Assembly (NCBI GenBank): GCA_029259935.1
Contig: JAJDEH010000138.1
Coordinates: 1 to 18,181 of the forward strand
Length of the DNA: 18,181 nucleotides
Reading direction: 5' to 3'
Origin: Planctomycetota bacterium
GTDB taxonomy: Bacteria > Planctomycetota > Planctomycetia > Pirellulales > Pirellulaceae
The translations under genes and the position numbers were made by a program. The notes under the pieces were generated by a model, which made no database searches, was not told the DNA's origin, and saw only the letters and a program-made list of their open reading frames with translations. This document shows, piece after piece, positions 16,612 to 18,181 of this stretch. Every line of letters starts with the position of its first letter. The first letter of the stretch is position 1.

Positions 16612-17694
16612 TCAACGGTAACGATAATAAGCCGCGCAGGCACCTTCTGATGAGACCATTGGCGCTCCCAGTGGCGATTCGGGCAGACAAGTTATCCCGA
16701 ATTCGGCGCATTCCGTCGGCTTGATCCGTCCCGCCAAGACATCCGCGCCGCGGCAGGAGTCGCAGTCCACGGTCGGCCCTTGATTGACATCGGCATATCG
16801 TTCGCGAGCGTCAAATTTTTTGAACGGATCGCGCAGCCTTAAGCCCCCATCGCGGATGCGTCCGAATCCTCGCCATGTTCGATCACAAACTTCATAGACC
16901 TCTTCGACAATGTTTCGCGCGCCCAAGTTGCCTTGGCGGCGTACGCTGCGACCGTATCGGTTTTCGACACAAGCCTTGCCAGCCTCCAGTTGCCTCACAC
17001 AGGCTAGAATCCCCTCCAGCAAATCCAGCGGCTCGAAACCCGTCACGACCACTGGCAGACGGAACTTGTCCACAAACGGCTCGTAAGATTCGTAACCCAT
17101 CACCGTGCAGACGTGCCCGGCCGCCAAGAATGCCTGCACGCGGTTATCCGGCGCTTGAACCAGCGCCTCCATGGCAGGCTGCACGCGGACATGGGCGACA
17201 AGCAAACTAAAATTGTCCAATCCGTCTAGTGACGCTTGTTTCACCGCCAGAGCCGTCGCCGGCACGGTGGTTTCAAATCCCACGGCGAAGAACACGACTT
17301 CATCTTGCGGGTGGCGTTTGGCAAGTTGCACGGCATCCATGGGCGAATAGACCGTTCGTACACGTCCACCCGCGGCTTGCACATCCAACAGCGACCCTCG
17401 GCTGCCGGGAACTCGCAGCATATCGCCGAAGCTGGTTAACATGACGCCCTCGCGCAGCGCCAGTTGATGGGCGAAGTCTATCGACTCGGTGGGTGTCACG
17501 CAGACGGGGCAACCGGGGCCGTGGATTAGTTCAACGGTGTCTTGCAATTCCGCGGCGATGCCGTGTCGTAGCAGGCTGTGTGTCTGTCCGCCACAGACTT
17601 CCATCAAAGTCCAACGCCGAGTCGTACAGCGTTTAATCTCGCGGACCAGTTGGCGCGCGGCGTCCGCATCGCGATATTCATCGACATATTTCAT
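16612..17694 (-). CDS. hypD: Hydrogenase maturation factor HypD
   Basis: This 360-residue iron-sulfur protein forms the scaffold with HypC on which the Fe(CN)2CO unit of [NiFe]-hydrogenases is built in the cytoplasm. Signature motifs are present: CGGQTH 34-39, GPGCPVC 59-65, the FAVGFETTVPATA region near 162-174, and a cysteine-rich C-terminal part (DCDSCRG, TECAEFGITC, EGAC) that holds the 4Fe-4S cluster in known HypD. An ATG at 17712 would add six residues (MEQPSF). I prefer 17694 because MKYVDEYRD is the usual HypD beginning and its ATG overlaps the hypC stop as ATGA, which implies translational coupling. Length is normal for the family. hypE does not follow; lhr does. Confidence 0.95.
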   Translation of the reverse strand: MKYVDEYRDADAARQLVREIKRCTTRRWTLMEVCGGQTHSLLRHGIAAELQDTVELIHGPGCPVCVTPTESIDFAHQLALREGVMLTSFGDMLRVPGSRGSLLDVQAAGGRVRTVYSPMDAVQLAKRHPQDEVVFFAVGFETTVPATALAVKQASLDGLDNFSLLVAHVRVQPAMEALVQAPDNRVQAFLAAGHVCTVMGYESYEPFVDKFRLPVVVTGFEPLDLLEGILACVRQLEAGKACVENRYGRSVRRQGNLGARNIVEEVYEVCDRTWRGFGRIRDGGLRLRDPFKKFDARERYADVNQGPTVDCDSCRGADVLAGRIKPTECAEFGITCLPESPLGAPMVSSEGACAAYYRYR

Positions 17695-17945
17695 GAAGGA
17701 CGGTTGCTCCATCCTTCGTCGTCACCCAACGCCGCCAATTCATCAAACACCCGCTGCGCGTCGGCGGGATCGATTCGGCTAATTGCGATCCCGGCGTGAA
17801 CCACCACGTAATCGCCTTCATTTGCATCGGGTACGCACATCATGTGGCACACGCGGCGCACGCCGTCGAATTCGATTTCAGCTCGCGCTTGTAAACCTTC
17901 GCGCTCGACCCATCGAGCGACCTTGCCAGGGATGCCTAAACACAT
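17691..17945 (-). CDS. hypC: Hydrogenase maturation chaperone HypC/HybG family
   Basis: This 84-residue chaperone binds HypD and the hydrogenase large subunit precursor to carry the Fe(CN)2CO unit. It begins MCLGIPGKV; Cys2 is the essential residue of the family. The middle FDGVRR and the later VPDANEGDYVVVHAGIAI, with H50 in the HAG motif, are standard. The frame extends upstream to 18005, but the family always starts MC, so the ATG at 17945 is clear, with GGGAG seven bases upstream. Two extra cysteines (C33, C37) are unusual for so small a protein. Its TGA overlaps the hypD ATG by four bases (17691-17694). Confidence 0.95.
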   Translation of the reverse strand: MCLGIPGKVARWVEREGLQARAEIEFDGVRRVCHMMCVPDANEGDYVVVHAGIAISRIDPADAQRVFDELAALGDDEGWSNRPS

Positions 17946-17952
17946 GACGTAT

Positions 17953-17957
17953 CTCCC
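17953..17957 (-). promoter_or_regulatory. Shine-Dalgarno of hypC
   Basis: GGGAG on the minus strand lies seven bases before the hypC ATG. It is the best ribosome binding site in the window and supports the MCLGIPG start. It lies directly downstream of the paired hairpin element at 17964-18012. Confidence 0.6.
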
Positions 17958-17963
17958 GCAGTC

Positions 17964-18012
17964 CCTCCTTGGAAAGGAGGAGCATCTGGTTCTCCCCCTT
18001 GCCAAGGGGGAG
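17964..18012 (-). repeat. REP-like pair of G/C-rich hairpins between hypF and hypC
   Basis: Two related palindromes lie side by side. CCTCCTT 17964-17970 pairs with AAGGAGG 17974-17980 around a 3-base loop. CTCCCCCTTG 17992-18001 pairs with CAAGGGGGAG 18003-18012 around one base. A trailing half-copy (AGAGGGGGT, from 18015) follows. The CTCCCCCTTG/CAAGGGGGAG palindrome, with a flanking AGTTAGAGGGGGT, resembles dispersed extragenic repeats I have met in several phyla. The 125-bp gap between hypF and hypC is largely this element. It could terminate, attenuate or stabilise the hyp transcript. Confidence 0.6.
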
Positions 18013-18070
18013 TTAGAGGGGGTCGCTTTGCCGTTTCGATCGGGATTCTATGTCTCACATTCATGGTTAA

Positions 18071-18181
18071 TCAACCAACACTGTTTTGCATCATTGCCGC
18101 GCTGGCCAACTGGCCCGCCGCGAGACCTCCATCGTTTGGCGGGATGAGTCCCGGTAAGCCCAGCATTTGGTGCGCGTCGCT
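18071..18181 (-). CDS. hypF: Carbamoyltransferase HypF, last 36 codons (5' part outside window)
   Basis: On the minus strand the frame starting at base 18181 is open for 36 codons and stops at TGA (18071-18073). It contains LIPPNDGGLAAGQLASAA. The pattern (V/I)PPNDGG-x4-GQ-x3-AA is the conserved end of HypF, whose YrdC/Kae1-like C-terminal part makes thiocarboxamide on HypE from carbamoyl phosphate. It is immediately upstream of hypC and hypD and in the same direction, which strongly supports the call. A TobZ/Kae1-type carbamoyltransferase ends similarly but would be unlikely here. Only the C-terminal tip is visible. Confidence 0.85.
   Translation of the reverse strand, partial: SDAHQMLGLPGLIPPNDGGLAAGQLASAAMMQNSVG

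Overview
The window looks like a piece of a planctomycete chromosome, most plausibly from the Pirellulales group. The reasons are a PEP-CTERM secreted protein, two very large Ser/Thr kinases of the planctomycete type (DWG in place of DFG, a membrane segment, then a HEAT-like plus formylglycine-enzyme-like C-terminal half), moderately high GC, and short G+C-rich tandem repeats between genes. The taxonomic call is inferred from gene style. No rRNA, tRNA, CRISPR array, transposase or phage gene was seen.

Layout. Positions 2-1657 (+) hold the C-terminal half of the replicative DNA polymerase III alpha subunit (dnaE), cut by the window edge. A 360-bp gap with small inverted repeats leads to a PEP-CTERM protein (2018-2761, +). 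From here on every gene lies on the minus strand. Two tandem paralogous kinases follow (2828-6034 and 6326-9487). Each has an HxxxCxxC zinc-binding-like N-terminus, a kinase domain, a membrane helix, HEAT-like repeats and an FGE-sulfatase-like domain. Their kinase cores are nearly identical in DNA while the C-terminal domains have diverged. Next come a secreted zinc metallopeptidase resembling family M34 (9783-10532), a drug-efflux-type MFS transporter (10590-11840) with two matched palindromes upstream, and a full-length Lhr helicase (11971-16533). The right end is a [NiFe]-hydrogenase maturation cluster transcribed leftwards: the last 36 codons of hypF (18071-18181), hypC (17691-17945) and hypD (16612-17694).

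How the genes work together. hypF, hypC and hypD form one pathway: HypF supplies the carbamoyl group from which cyanide ligands are made, and HypC/HypD assemble the Fe(CN)2CO unit. hypC and hypD overlap by ATGA and are probably translationally coupled. hypE, often next to hypD, is not there; lhr follows instead. The two kinases are probably membrane-spanning sensors made by duplication. The peptidase and MFS genes are co-directional, 57 bp apart, and may share a transcript that could be controlled by the two palindromes. The other genes are unrelated neighbours.

Several start codons were moved inward from the longest possible reading frame on the basis of paralogue alignment, signal peptides, gene overlap or operator position; each case is explained in its entry.
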